Origin: Bacteroidota bacterium
GTDB taxonomy: Bacteria > Bacteroidota > Bacteroidia > Flavobacteriales > Flavobacteriaceae
Length of the DNA: 64,000 bases
Assembly: GCA_947447375.1 (NCBI GenBank)
Contig: CANFJB010000011.1
Coordinates: 25,677 to 89,676 of the forward strand
Direction: 5' to 3'
Position numbers and translations under genes: made by a program. Shown here piece by piece: positions 16,832-25,061 of this stretch. The notes under the pieces are model-generated. The model made no database searches and was not told the origin of the DNA. It saw nothing but the letters and a program-made list of their open reading frames with translations. How positions within the stretch are numbered: the first letter of the stretch is position 1; each line of letters begins with the position of its first letter.

Positions 16832-18289
16832 TTAGTTATTGATTTCCAAAACTTTATTTGGGTCATAACCAAAAAGATGGTGTTTCTTAATGATTTCGCT
16901 AATTCCTTGTGGTAGCATGGTTTCCCAACCGGTTTGTCCCTCGCTAATCATTTTTAGAACTTCCCTAGAGAAAATTTCTAAATTTTGTGGATCGTAATCT
17001 TCAATATCGATTACTTTACCATTGAACTTAAAGAATTTGTACAATTCTTTCATTCTTGGGTGTACTTTCAAATTCTCAGAGTTTATAACTTCCTTGTTTT
17101 CCCCAAGCATTGGATACAAGAATACTTTTAAATCGCGGTAGAATAATTTTCCAAACGCTTCTAATATTCCTCCACTTAAATGGCGGTAGTATTTTTCATC
17201 AAAAATATCAACTAAATTATTCACTCCCATTGCCAATCCCATTCGAGCTTTGGTATATTTAGAGAAGTATTCAACTACTTTATAATATTCTTGGAAATTA
17301 GAAATCATTACCGTTTGTCCAAGTGAACAAAGTAATTCAGCACGATCCATAAAGTCACGTTCGTCAATTTCACCATCAGAACGCAAGTTAGATAGGGTGA
17401 TTTCAAATATCACTAATGTATTTTCTTGGTTTACCTTATTTTCATTATAGAACATTTTTAAAGAATGCTCATACATGTCCATGTTTACCTTGGTTACTGG
17501 TCGGAAACTTCCTCGGAAAGCCAAAATGTTCTTTTTGTATAAAATAGCAGCAGGCAATATGTTATTTCCACTAGGGTCAAACATCACCGCGTCGGTCATG
17601 CCGTTTTTAACTAGTTGCAAACTCATTAATCGGTTGTCAACATTTGCAAATCGAGGTCCAGAAAAATTGATGGTATCAATTTCTAATTGGTCTTTATCTA
17701 AGTGATCGTATAAATAGCGAAGTAGTTTTTTAGGATCGTTGTATTTGTAGTAGGCACCATAAATCAAGTTAACTCCTAAAATCCCTAAAGTTTCTTGCTG
17801 TAAACGAGCATCCGTTTCTTTAAAACGAATGTGGATAATTATCTCATTTATTGCTTCGTCAGGTTCAATTTGGTAGCGAATACCAACCCATCCGTGTCCT
17901 TTGAATTGTTTTGCAAAGTCAATAGTAGCAACAGTATTGGCATAACTAAAAAACATTTTATTAGGATGTTTCTCTCTGCTCAATCGGTTTTCAATTAATG
18001 CATATTCGTGAGAAAGCATTTTTTTTAAACGACTTTCAGTTACATACCTTCCGTCTTCTTCATCACCATAAATAGCATCACTAAAATCTTTATCGTAGGC
18101 CGACATTGCTTTTGCGATCGTTCCTGAAGAACCACCTGCTCTAAAAAAATGTCTTACTGTTTCTTGTCCAGCACCGATTTCCGCAAAAGTTCCGTAGATA
18201 TTTTCGTTTAAATTAATACGAAGTGCTTTGTCTTTAATAGAAGGGATTTGTTCGATGACTTTGTCACCTTTTAATTTAATTTCAGTCAC
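16832..18289 (-). CDS. Conserved Bacteroidota protein of unknown function
   Basis: About 485 residues from the GTG at 18289. I chose this start because the conserved-looking block (VTEIKLKGDKVIEQIP, RINLNENIYGTFAEIGAGQE) begins there; reading back to 18469 would overlap the divergent gene. There is no signal peptide, transmembrane segment or T9SS domain. Regions such as GAGQETVRHFFRAGG, HGWVGIRYQIEPDE and FDPSGNNILPAAILYKKN look well structured. From memory, relatives are sometimes automatically labelled as a nicotinate-nucleotide adenylyltransferase or even a TonB receptor; I see no adenylyltransferase HxGH motif or barrel, so I assign no function. Confidence 0.8.
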   Translation of the reverse strand: MTEIKLKGDKVIEQIPSIKDKALRINLNENIYGTFAEIGAGQETVRHFFRAGGSSGTIAKAMSAYDKDFSDAIYGDEEDGRYVTESRLKKMLSHEYALIENRLSREKHPNKMFFSYANTVATIDFAKQFKGHGWVGIRYQIEPDEAINEIIIHIRFKETDARLQQETLGILGVNLIYGAYYKYNDPKKLLRYLYDHLDKDQLEIDTINFSGPRFANVDNRLMSLQLVKNGMTDAVMFDPSGNNILPAAILYKKNILAFRGSFRPVTKVNMDMYEHSLKMFYNENKVNQENTLVIFEITLSNLRSDGEIDERDFMDRAELLCSLGQTVMISNFQEYYKVVEYFSKYTKARMGLAMGVNNLVDIFDEKYYRHLSGGILEAFGKLFYRDLKVFLYPMLGENKEVINSENLKVHPRMKELYKFFKFNGKVIDIEDYDPQNLEIFSREVLKMISEGQTGWETMLPQGISEIIKKHHLFGYDPNKVLEINN

Positions 18290-18360
18290 TTTTTTATGAT
18301 TTACAATAAACTTGTTTACAAAGTTAGTAAAATAGCACCTCATTAAAAGAATTTTAATAT

Positions 18361-18368
18361 TATTTTTG
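18361..18368 (+). promoter_or_regulatory. Bacteroidota -7 element for the metallo-hydrolase gene
   Basis: TATTTTTG fits TAnnTTTG and ends 13 bases before the GTG start at 18382, implying a very short leader. Confidence 0.5.
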
Positions 18369-18381
18369 TAAAAAAAATTAG

Positions 18382-19146
18382 GTGAAAGTTTATTTTTTGG
18401 GTACCGGCACTTCACAAGGAATTCCAGTAATTGGTAGTAATCACCCTGTTTGCTTAAGCGAAAACCCAAAAGACAAAAGACTGAGAGTTTCAGTTTGGGT
18501 TTCTTGGGATAACTTTTCTTTAATTATTGATTGCGGTCCCGATTTCAGACAGCAAATGTTAGCCTCAAAATGCCCGCAAGTTGACGCTATTTTATACACC
18601 CACGAACATGCCGATCACACCGCTGGATTAGACGATATCCGACCTTTTAATTTTAAACAAGGTGATATTCCAGTTTATGCTCATGAACGAGTTTTAAACA
18701 ATTTAAAAAGACGCTTCGATTATGTTTTTGAAACAGAAAACAAGTATCCTGGCGCTCCAACAGTTACACCAATTGAAGTGATAAACAACGAATCATTTGT
18801 ATTGGGAGGAAAAGAAATTATCCCTATAAATGTCATGCACGGAAGTCTTCAAGTTTTTGGTTACCGAATTGAATCTTTTGCTTATTTAACCGATGTTAAA
18901 ACTATTGATAATCAAGAACTTGATAAATTAAAAAACCTTGATATTTTGGTGATAAATGCTTTGCGAGAAGAGCATCATAATACGCATTTTAATTTGCAAG
19001 AAGCATTGGATTTTATTGCATTGGTAAAACCTAAAAAAGCTTATTTAACACACATAAGTTACCATCTTGGTTTTCACGATGAAGTTCAAAAAAAACTTCC
19101 AGAATCTGTTTATTTAGCTTACGATAATCTTGAAATAAATTTATAA
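18382..19146 (+). CDS. Metallo-beta-lactamase fold hydrolase (PhnP/RNase Z-like)
   Basis: A 254-residue enzyme with the opening FLGTGTSQGIPVIG and the HxHxDH metal motif in YTHEHADHTAGLDD, followed by the later metal His in THISYHLG. This is the PhnP/YcbJ/RNase Z-related branch, which includes cyclic phosphodiesterases and tRNA 3'-processing enzymes; the substrate here is undecided. The start is GTG at 18382. It is divergent from the unknown gene at 16832-18289 with 92 bases between starts, and is followed after 3 bases by a small membrane-anchored protein. Confidence 0.88.
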   Translation: MKVYFLGTGTSQGIPVIGSNHPVCLSENPKDKRLRVSVWVSWDNFSLIIDCGPDFRQQMLASKCPQVDAILYTHEHADHTAGLDDIRPFNFKQGDIPVYAHERVLNNLKRRFDYVFETENKYPGAPTVTPIEVINNESFVLGGKEIIPINVMHGSLQVFGYRIESFAYLTDVKTIDNQELDKLKNLDILVINALREEHHNTHFNLQEALDFIALVKPKKAYLTHISYHLGFHDEVQKKLPESVYLAYDNLEINL

Positions 19147-19149
19147 AAA

Positions 19150-19650
19150 ATGAAACATTCTCTATTACTTTATCTTTTCATTCTAGCACTAGTGTTCAAT
19201 GTTTTTACTTATGCCTATTATTCAAAACAGGTAGATTTTCAAAATTCACAAATCGAGAAATTAACCAAAAAGTTAAATTCAAAAGAGAAAGATTTTAATT
19301 CAAAACTCCAAGAGGCAAATTATTTCACCCTTGAAAATAATGAAAAAGCACAATATTATTTTACCTCAAATCCCGATCAAAAAAGTGATTTAGCAACTCT
19401 AATTCCTGCAATCAATCAGGCGTTATTGAAATGGAATGAGAATCCAAATGGAAATCCCTACACTGGCCAAAAGAAATTAAGTGCCAATAAATTTATCATT
19501 AATAAAATTAAAGTGATCAATCACCGATGGATTATTGCTGATTTTAGTGACGGGGAAAACTGGGGGGAAGTTTTATTGAAGTATTTTGTAAAAGAAAATA
19601 ACACCTTCACATTTGAAATCAATCAATCATTGATGTTTCCAAAAAAGTAA
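19150..19650 (+). CDS. Membrane-anchored hypothetical protein
   Basis: A 166-residue protein with one N-terminal hydrophobic helix (residues about 3-22), then a lysine-rich coiled-coil-like stretch (IEKLTKKLNSKEKDFNSKL, residues 37-55) and a folded C-terminal part containing WIIADFSDGENWGEVLLKYF. I do not recognise a family. It should be anchored in the inner membrane and face the periplasm. It follows the metallo-hydrolase gene by 3 bases and is probably cotranscribed. Confidence 0.75.
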   Translation: MKHSLLLYLFILALVFNVFTYAYYSKQVDFQNSQIEKLTKKLNSKEKDFNSKLQEANYFTLENNEKAQYYFTSNPDQKSDLATLIPAINQALLKWNENPNGNPYTGQKKLSANKFIINKIKVINHRWIIADFSDGENWGEVLLKYFVKENNTFTFEINQSLMFPKK

Positions 19651-19661
19651 TATTTTAGGTA

Positions 19662-20309
19662 TTATTTTCCCTGCAACCAATCTTTTAAATCAAAAAAGTT
19701 CTGTGGTGAAACTCCATGCCCAATAGGATATTCTTTATAGAAAGAATTTATTCCTAAGCTTTTCAAAACAGGATCTGTTTTACGAGCCCATTCTACAGGG
19801 ATTACTTGATCTACAGTTCCATGAGAGGCAAATATTTTCAAATTACTGAAATCATTGTTTTGGTAATTTTCACTATTGATATCCAAATTTAAATAGCCGC
19901 TCAATGCACCAACACGTTGAACAATATTCGGATAAGAAAGCGCAATTGAATAACTCAAAATCGAACCTTGGCTGAAGCCAATTAAGGTAATATTGGAACT
20001 GTCAATTGGGAATTTTATTTTTAATTCTTCGATGAATCTAACCACTAAATCTCTAGATAATATTGCCTGGTCGTGATCTGAAAATTTATTTTGATCGGCA
20101 TCAAAATTAATCGCATACCAAGCGTAACTACCATATTGTAAGTCATAGGGTGCTCTGGCGGAAATTACATAATATTCGTCGGGTAATTCAGAAGCGAATG
20201 AAAACAAGTCGGAATCATTACTTCCGTAACCGTGTAGTAAAAGCAATAATGGGTTTTTATCTACAATTATTTTTGGTTCGCGAACTTGATATTCTAATGA
20301 TAATTCCAT
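19662..20309 (-). CDS. Alpha/beta hydrolase, phospholipase/carboxylesterase family
   Basis: A 215-residue serine hydrolase: oxyanion-hole motif LLLLHGYGSN (about 22-31), nucleophile GFSQG (Ser near 114), acid in HGTVDQVIP and catalytic His in YPIGHGVSPQ. It matches the YpfH/EstB-type carboxylesterase group acting on short-chain esters; no signal peptide, so cytosolic. It is the last gene of a minus-strand unit beginning with the BatA-like gene; the gap to the upstream gene is 2 bases. Confidence 0.9.
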   Translation of the reverse strand: MELSLEYQVREPKIIVDKNPLLLLLHGYGSNDSDLFSFASELPDEYYVISARAPYDLQYGSYAWYAINFDADQNKFSDHDQAILSRDLVVRFIEELKIKFPIDSSNITLIGFSQGSILSYSIALSYPNIVQRVGALSGYLNLDINSENYQNNDFSNLKIFASHGTVDQVIPVEWARKTDPVLKSLGINSFYKEYPIGHGVSPQNFFDLKDWLQGK

Positions 20310-20311
20310 TA

Positions 20312-20638
20312 TTATGAGATGGTTTTAAACCAATTTTGAAAATAGTGACCTAAAATTGGAATTGGTTTTTCAGACCCACTGATTGCGCTAAATATTCCAT
20401 AAGTCCACAATATAGAAACTGAAATCCACATTGGAACAGAAATAAAAAGGGTGTTGAAATTACTAATAATTAATCCTAAAGAAATGAATGTCAATGAAAT
20501 ACCCAATGCTTGACGAATGTGAAATGAAGCAAATGAATTTTTATTTTCACTATTCATAGACATTGCAATAAGTACACCTACAATTAAAATATAGCTTGTA
20601 ATTGCTATTGTTTTTCCTTCTTCAACAGAATTTTCCAT
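20312..20638 (-). CDS. Small membrane protein, DUF4870/Tic20-like
   Basis: A 108-residue protein with three predicted helices (residues about 10-30, 45-65, 70-90) and a FHIRQALGI motif between helices 1 and 2. This resembles the DUF4870/Tic20-like membrane proteins that are often called import component in flavobacteria, without proven function. It sits between the dihydroorotase-like and esterase genes in the same operon. Confidence 0.75.
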   Translation of the reverse strand: MENSVEEGKTIAITSYILIVGVLIAMSMNSENKNSFASFHIRQALGISLTFISLGLIISNFNTLFISVPMWISVSILWTYGIFSAISGSEKPIPILGHYFQNWFKTIS

Positions 20639-20654
20639 TTTTTGATTTAAATAT

Positions 20655-21908
20655 TTATGATAAAACTAATTTTCCTTGATTGTAAATTCCATATACTTTT
20701 CCTTTCATCTGAGTTCCTAAAAAGGCTGAATTTTTCGATTTTGAAAGGATATTTTCTTTTTCAAATGTCCAATTTCCATTTGGATTAAAAAGAGTAATAT
20801 TGGCTTTTTGACCTTCTTTTATTGATGAACTTTCAATTCCGAAGTGACTTTTACCTGCGGTTAATTTTTCAATTATTTTTTCTAAAGCAATTTCGTTTGT
20901 AAGCGCTCCAAAAGTAGATTCTAATCCGATAGTGCCGTTTTTAGCTCCGTCAAATTCCATTTTTTTGTGCTCAATATCAATCGGATTATGATCGGAAGTG
21001 ATCATATCGATTGTATTATCATTAATTCCCGCGATCAACGCTTTTCTGTCTTCTTCAGTTCTTAAAGGTGGTGTAACTTTGTATCTTGTGTCAAACCCTT
21101 CTAATTTTTCATCGGTTAATACCAAATGATGAACTGCTGCGCTACAAGTGACATTTAACCCTTTTGCTTTAGCATTTCTAATCAATTCGACCGATTTTGC
21201 TGTTGAAATAGTTGGAATATGCATTTTCCCACCTGTATATTCTAAAAGGAATAAGTTGCGGGATATTTGAAGTTCTTCGGCCAAATTTGGAATTCCTTTT
21301 AATCCCAATCTAGTTGAAACAACCCCTTCATTTACCACGCCATTCCCTTTAATACTGGCTTCTTGTGAGTAGGCGATAATCAATCCATCAAAATCTTGAA
21401 CGTATTGTAATCCGATTTTTAGTAGGTTGGCATTGTCAATATTTTTATTGTAATCTCCAAATGCAACAGCGCCAGCATTTTTCATATCGAATAATTCCGC
21501 CATATCTTTTCCTTCGCTTTCTTTGGTGAAAGCACCAATTGGATATAATTCGGTTGCAGCTCCTTCGGCTTTATTTTTTACAAAATTAATTTGCGATTGA
21601 TTGTCAATAATAGGGAAGGAGTTGGGTTGTAAAGCCACCGCTGTGAACCCACTTTTTGCAGCTACATTTAATCCGTTTGCAATAGTTTCTCGATCTTCAA
21701 ATCCTGGCTCACCAAGCGAAACGCTGCTGTCGAACCAACCTTCTGAAAGGTGTAAATTATCTAATTTTATTTCTTCAAAACCATTTTCATTTGGAATTTT
21801 ACTTCCAATTTTTTCTATGATTCCTGAATTAATTTTCACATCAACTTTCTGATTGTGGAAAGGACTTTTAGAATCAATTATTGTAGCTTCACGGATAATT
21901 AGGTTCAT
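20655..21908 (-). CDS. Dihydroorotase homologue lacking the HxH metal site (PyrC-like)
   Basis: About 417 residues from the start at 21908 (MNLIIREATI), where ATG overlaps the TGA of the upstream BatA-like gene; a further 23 residues upstream would run into that gene. The amidohydrolase layout is complete: N-terminal beta sandwich, barrel with EPGFEDRETI, VHHLVLTDE, TPPLRTEEDR and TSDHNPIDIEHK. However the strand-1 HxH metal motif is replaced by WFDSSVSL (residues 58-65), so no His ligands are present there. Other dihydroorotase-like proteins without this motif are non-catalytic partners of aspartate transcarbamoylase. Whether this one is active cannot be decided here. Confidence 0.85.
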   Translation of the reverse strand: MNLIIREATIIDSKSPFHNQKVDVKINSGIIEKIGSKIPNENGFEEIKLDNLHLSEGWFDSSVSLGEPGFEDRETIANGLNVAAKSGFTAVALQPNSFPIIDNQSQINFVKNKAEGAATELYPIGAFTKESEGKDMAELFDMKNAGAVAFGDYNKNIDNANLLKIGLQYVQDFDGLIIAYSQEASIKGNGVVNEGVVSTRLGLKGIPNLAEELQISRNLFLLEYTGGKMHIPTISTAKSVELIRNAKAKGLNVTCSAAVHHLVLTDEKLEGFDTRYKVTPPLRTEEDRKALIAGINDNTIDMITSDHNPIDIEHKKMEFDGAKNGTIGLESTFGALTNEIALEKIIEKLTAGKSHFGIESSSIKEGQKANITLFNPNGNWTFEKENILSKSKNSAFLGTQMKGKVYGIYNQGKLVLS

Positions 21909-23833
21909 TTTACTAATTTTTGAATTAATACTTCTAAAAATAAAAATAATAAGGTCAATATTACAAATATTTTCCAAATTTCGTCATTACTTCGGTCAGA
22001 AAGTAAACTATTAAATACAGAATCTATTGATTTAACTACCTTGTAATCAGATAATAATTGGCTTTGCGATTGCTCTAAATTACTTTCTGAACGATTGTAA
22101 TTAAAACTAATGTTTCTAACCACTTCGTCTTTTTTGTAAATTCCAAAATTCCCTGCAAAGATAGGGTAATCATCGAATTGTAATTTAACTTTATTGTTTA
22201 ATATTTGTTGGGTTGGAATAAATTTTTCATCATTATTTTTAACCTCCAAAATTTCATCCTTTGACATATTTGTGTCTACTAAAAAAGGTTGATTTTCACC
22301 AATTTTTATGGCATTAACTCCAGTTTTCTGAACGCTTTGCGCCATATTATAAAATATTGGAACAATTAAAGGTGAATTTTGAAAATTGGAATTCATCTTA
22401 TTAATTGGCGCAGCAAAAACATAAACATTAGAAACTTGATTTTGAATGGAAGTCAGAAAACAACTTTGGTCTTCGTAACTTAAAATTGCTGGGTTTGTAG
22501 TTTTCAACTCAAAATTTTGCTTCGTATTTGGATATTGAAAATTATCAATTTTTTTCTCAAATACCGATTGGAATAACGGATGCTGAAAAGCAATTTTAGT
22601 GATTAATTTGTTTGCATTTTGGTTAGTTCCCAATTGAATTTGACCAAATGTTCCTAAAAATCGATTGGTGTCTGTAATTTTACTTTCAGCTGAAGGAATA
22701 AATACTAGATTGCCCCCTTTTTCTACAAATGATTTTAGATTAGTTACCAATGCTTGAGGCAAATTCTCAAGTTCATTCAAAACAATTGCGTCTTGTTTTT
22801 CAATAGTGTTGTAATCTAAAGTTTCAATTGTAGAATTGCTATAATTGAATTCTTCAGTAGTATAAATCCGAGTTAAGAATCCGCTTTTTTCTGTTTTTCC
22901 AATGCTAATAACATTTGTTTTTTCAGGCTTAGTAATGCTAAAATAATAGGTATTGTCGTATGTCAAACTAGCATCGTTTATAGAAACGTAACCGTTAAAA
23001 TCTTTCTTTGGAATTGTAAAATTGATAGCGGTTTCTGATTTTTTAAATTTCACTAATGTCTTAGCAACTAGTTTGTTATTGTTGTACAAACCAATTGGAA
23101 TAGCATTATCTTGTTCGCCATATGATTTTAAGTTGACACCAATTTCATAAAAATCGTTCAGCGTTTGATTCATATAAACACTGTCAATAGCGATATTATT
23201 TTTTTGCTCTGCCTCTGGAGTAATAAAGTAGGTATTGAAATTTCCGTCGATGCTTTTTAGTTGTTTTGGTTTTAAACCAATGGCGTCGCTGATGATAATT
23301 ACATCTTTATTATTGGCACTTTTTCTAGATTTAATTTTTGCCATTGCACTCTCCAATTGAAAAGGTAGTGGGCTGTAAGTAATATTTTGAACTTCTTTTT
23401 GAATTGATTTAATGTCGGTATTCCAATAGGTTTCACTATTGGTAATCAAAGAAAAAGTTTGATTTTCTGGAGTGTTTTCTAATAATTCTTGAACCGCTCT
23501 TTTCAACAATTCACCTTTATTTCCCTTTGCTTGCATCGAATAGGAATTGTCCAAAACGATAAACATATCGTTGGAAATATTCTTAGAATCTTTGGCTTTG
23601 AAAAAAGGTTGAGCAAATGTAATTATTAATGCGGTTAATAGTAATAATCGGGTTGCCAATAACAACCATTTTTTAATTTTTGAACTTTTTCGGGTTTGAA
23701 TTGAAAGTTCTTTTAGGAATCGAACGTTCGTGAAATATTCTTTTTTAAAACGACGCAATTGAAACAAATGGACCAGAATTGGAATCACCAACACAAAAAG
23801 AAAATAAAGTAGTTCTGGATGTTTAAATTGCAT
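21905..23833 (-). CDS. BatA N-terminal and VWA domain membrane protein
   Basis: A 642-residue membrane protein. It opens with a BatA-type segment (FKHPELLYFLFVLVIPILVHLF) and a second helix near residue 60-75, followed by a von Willebrand A domain with MIDAS motif DNSYSM (near residue 95), a long periplasm-facing central region and a C-terminal transmembrane helix (WKIFVILTLLFLFLEVLI). The family is conserved in Bacteroidota and related to aerotolerance (Bat) proteins; the biochemical role is unknown. It is the first gene of a four-gene unit and its stop overlaps the dihydroorotase-like start by ATGA. Confidence 0.88.
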   Translation of the reverse strand: MQFKHPELLYFLFVLVIPILVHLFQLRRFKKEYFTNVRFLKELSIQTRKSSKIKKWLLLATRLLLLTALIITFAQPFFKAKDSKNISNDMFIVLDNSYSMQAKGNKGELLKRAVQELLENTPENQTFSLITNSETYWNTDIKSIQKEVQNITYSPLPFQLESAMAKIKSRKSANNKDVIIISDAIGLKPKQLKSIDGNFNTYFITPEAEQKNNIAIDSVYMNQTLNDFYEIGVNLKSYGEQDNAIPIGLYNNNKLVAKTLVKFKKSETAINFTIPKKDFNGYVSINDASLTYDNTYYFSITKPEKTNVISIGKTEKSGFLTRIYTTEEFNYSNSTIETLDYNTIEKQDAIVLNELENLPQALVTNLKSFVEKGGNLVFIPSAESKITDTNRFLGTFGQIQLGTNQNANKLITKIAFQHPLFQSVFEKKIDNFQYPNTKQNFELKTTNPAILSYEDQSCFLTSIQNQVSNVYVFAAPINKMNSNFQNSPLIVPIFYNMAQSVQKTGVNAIKIGENQPFLVDTNMSKDEILEVKNNDEKFIPTQQILNNKVKLQFDDYPIFAGNFGIYKKDEVVRNISFNYNRSESNLEQSQSQLLSDYKVVKSIDSVFNSLLSDRSNDEIWKIFVILTLLFLFLEVLIQKLVK

Positions 23834-23849
23834 TCTTAATTTTGTTTGT

Positions 23850-23879
23850 CAAAAATACTACTTTTTCTGATTGTTCAAA
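23850..23879 (-). promoter_or_regulatory. Strong Bacteroidota promoter for the BatA-pyrC-like operon
   Basis: On the minus strand TTTG at 23879-23876 (-33) and TATTTTTG at 23857-23850 (-7) are separated by 18 bases, close to the consensus spacing. The start codon is 16 bases downstream. Confidence 0.7.
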
Positions 23880-23897
23880 TCATATTTACTTTATAAA

Positions 23898-23929
23898 TTG
23901 ATATTATTGACCGGAAACCGTTATTTTTG
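23898..23929 (+). promoter_or_regulatory. Bacteroidota promoter for the lactonase gene
   Basis: TTG at 23898-23900 and TATTTTTG at 23922-23929 with a 21-base spacer. It places the start at 23948 rather than the upstream in-frame Met at 23927. Confidence 0.55.
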
Positions 23930-23947
23930 TTTTTATATCTATTAAAT

Positions 23948-25060
23948 ATGAACACAAGATTTAACTTTTTGTTGCTTTTAATCACAATTTCAATTGGTTA
24001 TTCCCAAAATAAACATTTGAATTTAGTTGTTGGAACTTATACTAAATCTTGCGAAAGTGGAGGTATTTACACCTATGATTTTGATTTAAGTAATGGAGTT
24101 GCTATTTTAAAATCAAATACAGAGAAAATTAATAATCCTGGTTTTTTAACGATTTCGTCTGATAATAATTTTATTTATAGTGTCAACCAATTTCAAAATG
24201 AAAGTAGTATAAGCGCTTTTAAATTCAATTCTAAATCGGGAAAATTAGATTTTATTAATTCCCAAAATTCCCAGGGTGTAAATCCTTGCTATATTACAAA
24301 TGATGATAAAAATGTAATTGTTGCAAATTATACGAGCGGAAGTCTTGCTGTTTTTTCAAAGAATAGCGATGGTTCATTAGGAGTAGCGAAACAAGTTTTC
24401 CAACAATTTGGTAAAAGCGTAAATCCTAAAAGACAAGAAAGTCCGCATGTGCACATGGTTCAATTTTCTCCGGATCATAAATATGTATTTGCTACTGATT
24501 TAGGTAAAGATAAAATCTACATTTATCATTATAGCGCTACTTCAAAAAAGAATATATTGTCAATCAAAGACAGTGTTTCTGTTAATCCAGGAAGTGGACC
24601 AAGACATCTTACCTTTAATAAAAGTGGTAGTTTTGTGTATCTTTTACAAGAATTAGACGGTACTATTACGGTTTATAAAAACAAGAAGGGAAAGCTAATC
24701 AAATTTCAAGAAACTACCGTTATTGCTCCAGATTTTATCGGTGAATCAAGTGCTGCCGATATTCATATTTCCCCGGATGGAAGATTTTTATATGCTTCAA
24801 ATAGAGGAACTGCAAATGACATTTCCTGTTTTGAAATTCAAAAAGAAGGAAGTTTATTATTTAAATCAAGAACAAGTACACAAGGGAAAGGACCAAGAAA
24901 TTTTACTATTGATCCTACAGGAAATTATTTATTAGTTGGTCACCAATATACTAATAACATTGTAATTTTTGAAATCAATAAAGAAACGGGAAGCCTAACA
25001 GATACTGGAAAAAGAATTGATATTTGTTCGCCAGTTTGTTTAGTTTTTACTGAAGAATAA
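23948..25060 (+). CDS. Secreted lactonase-family beta-propeller
   Basis: About 370 residues from MNTRFNFLLL at 23948. A signal peptide (to about residue 19, ending GYSQ) is followed by a seven-bladed propeller of the 6-phosphogluconolactonase/YbhE type (PF10282): repeated blades with HVHMVQFSPDHKYVFATDLG, GPRHLTFNKSG, IHISPDGRFLYASNRG and GPRNFTIDPTGNYLLVGHQ. Cytosolic relatives hydrolyse 6-phosphogluconolactone; an exported version must have another or unknown substrate. The gene ends one base from the convergent helicase gene. Confidence 0.88.
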   Translation: MNTRFNFLLLLITISIGYSQNKHLNLVVGTYTKSCESGGIYTYDFDLSNGVAILKSNTEKINNPGFLTISSDNNFIYSVNQFQNESSISAFKFNSKSGKLDFINSQNSQGVNPCYITNDDKNVIVANYTSGSLAVFSKNSDGSLGVAKQVFQQFGKSVNPKRQESPHVHMVQFSPDHKYVFATDLGKDKIYIYHYSATSKKNILSIKDSVSVNPGSGPRHLTFNKSGSFVYLLQELDGTITVYKNKKGKLIKFQETTVIAPDFIGESSAADIHISPDGRFLYASNRGTANDISCFEIQKEGSLLFKSRTSTQGKGPRNFTIDPTGNYLLVGHQYTNNIVIFEINKETGSLTDTGKRIDICSPVCLVFTEE

Positions 25061-25061
25061 G

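Noticed and set aside
18290..18469. Longer N-terminus of the unknown protein at 16832-18289
   Set aside because: These extra 60 codons lie over the divergent metallo-hydrolase gene and its promoter and add only low-complexity residues; the conserved-looking block begins at the GTG at 18289.
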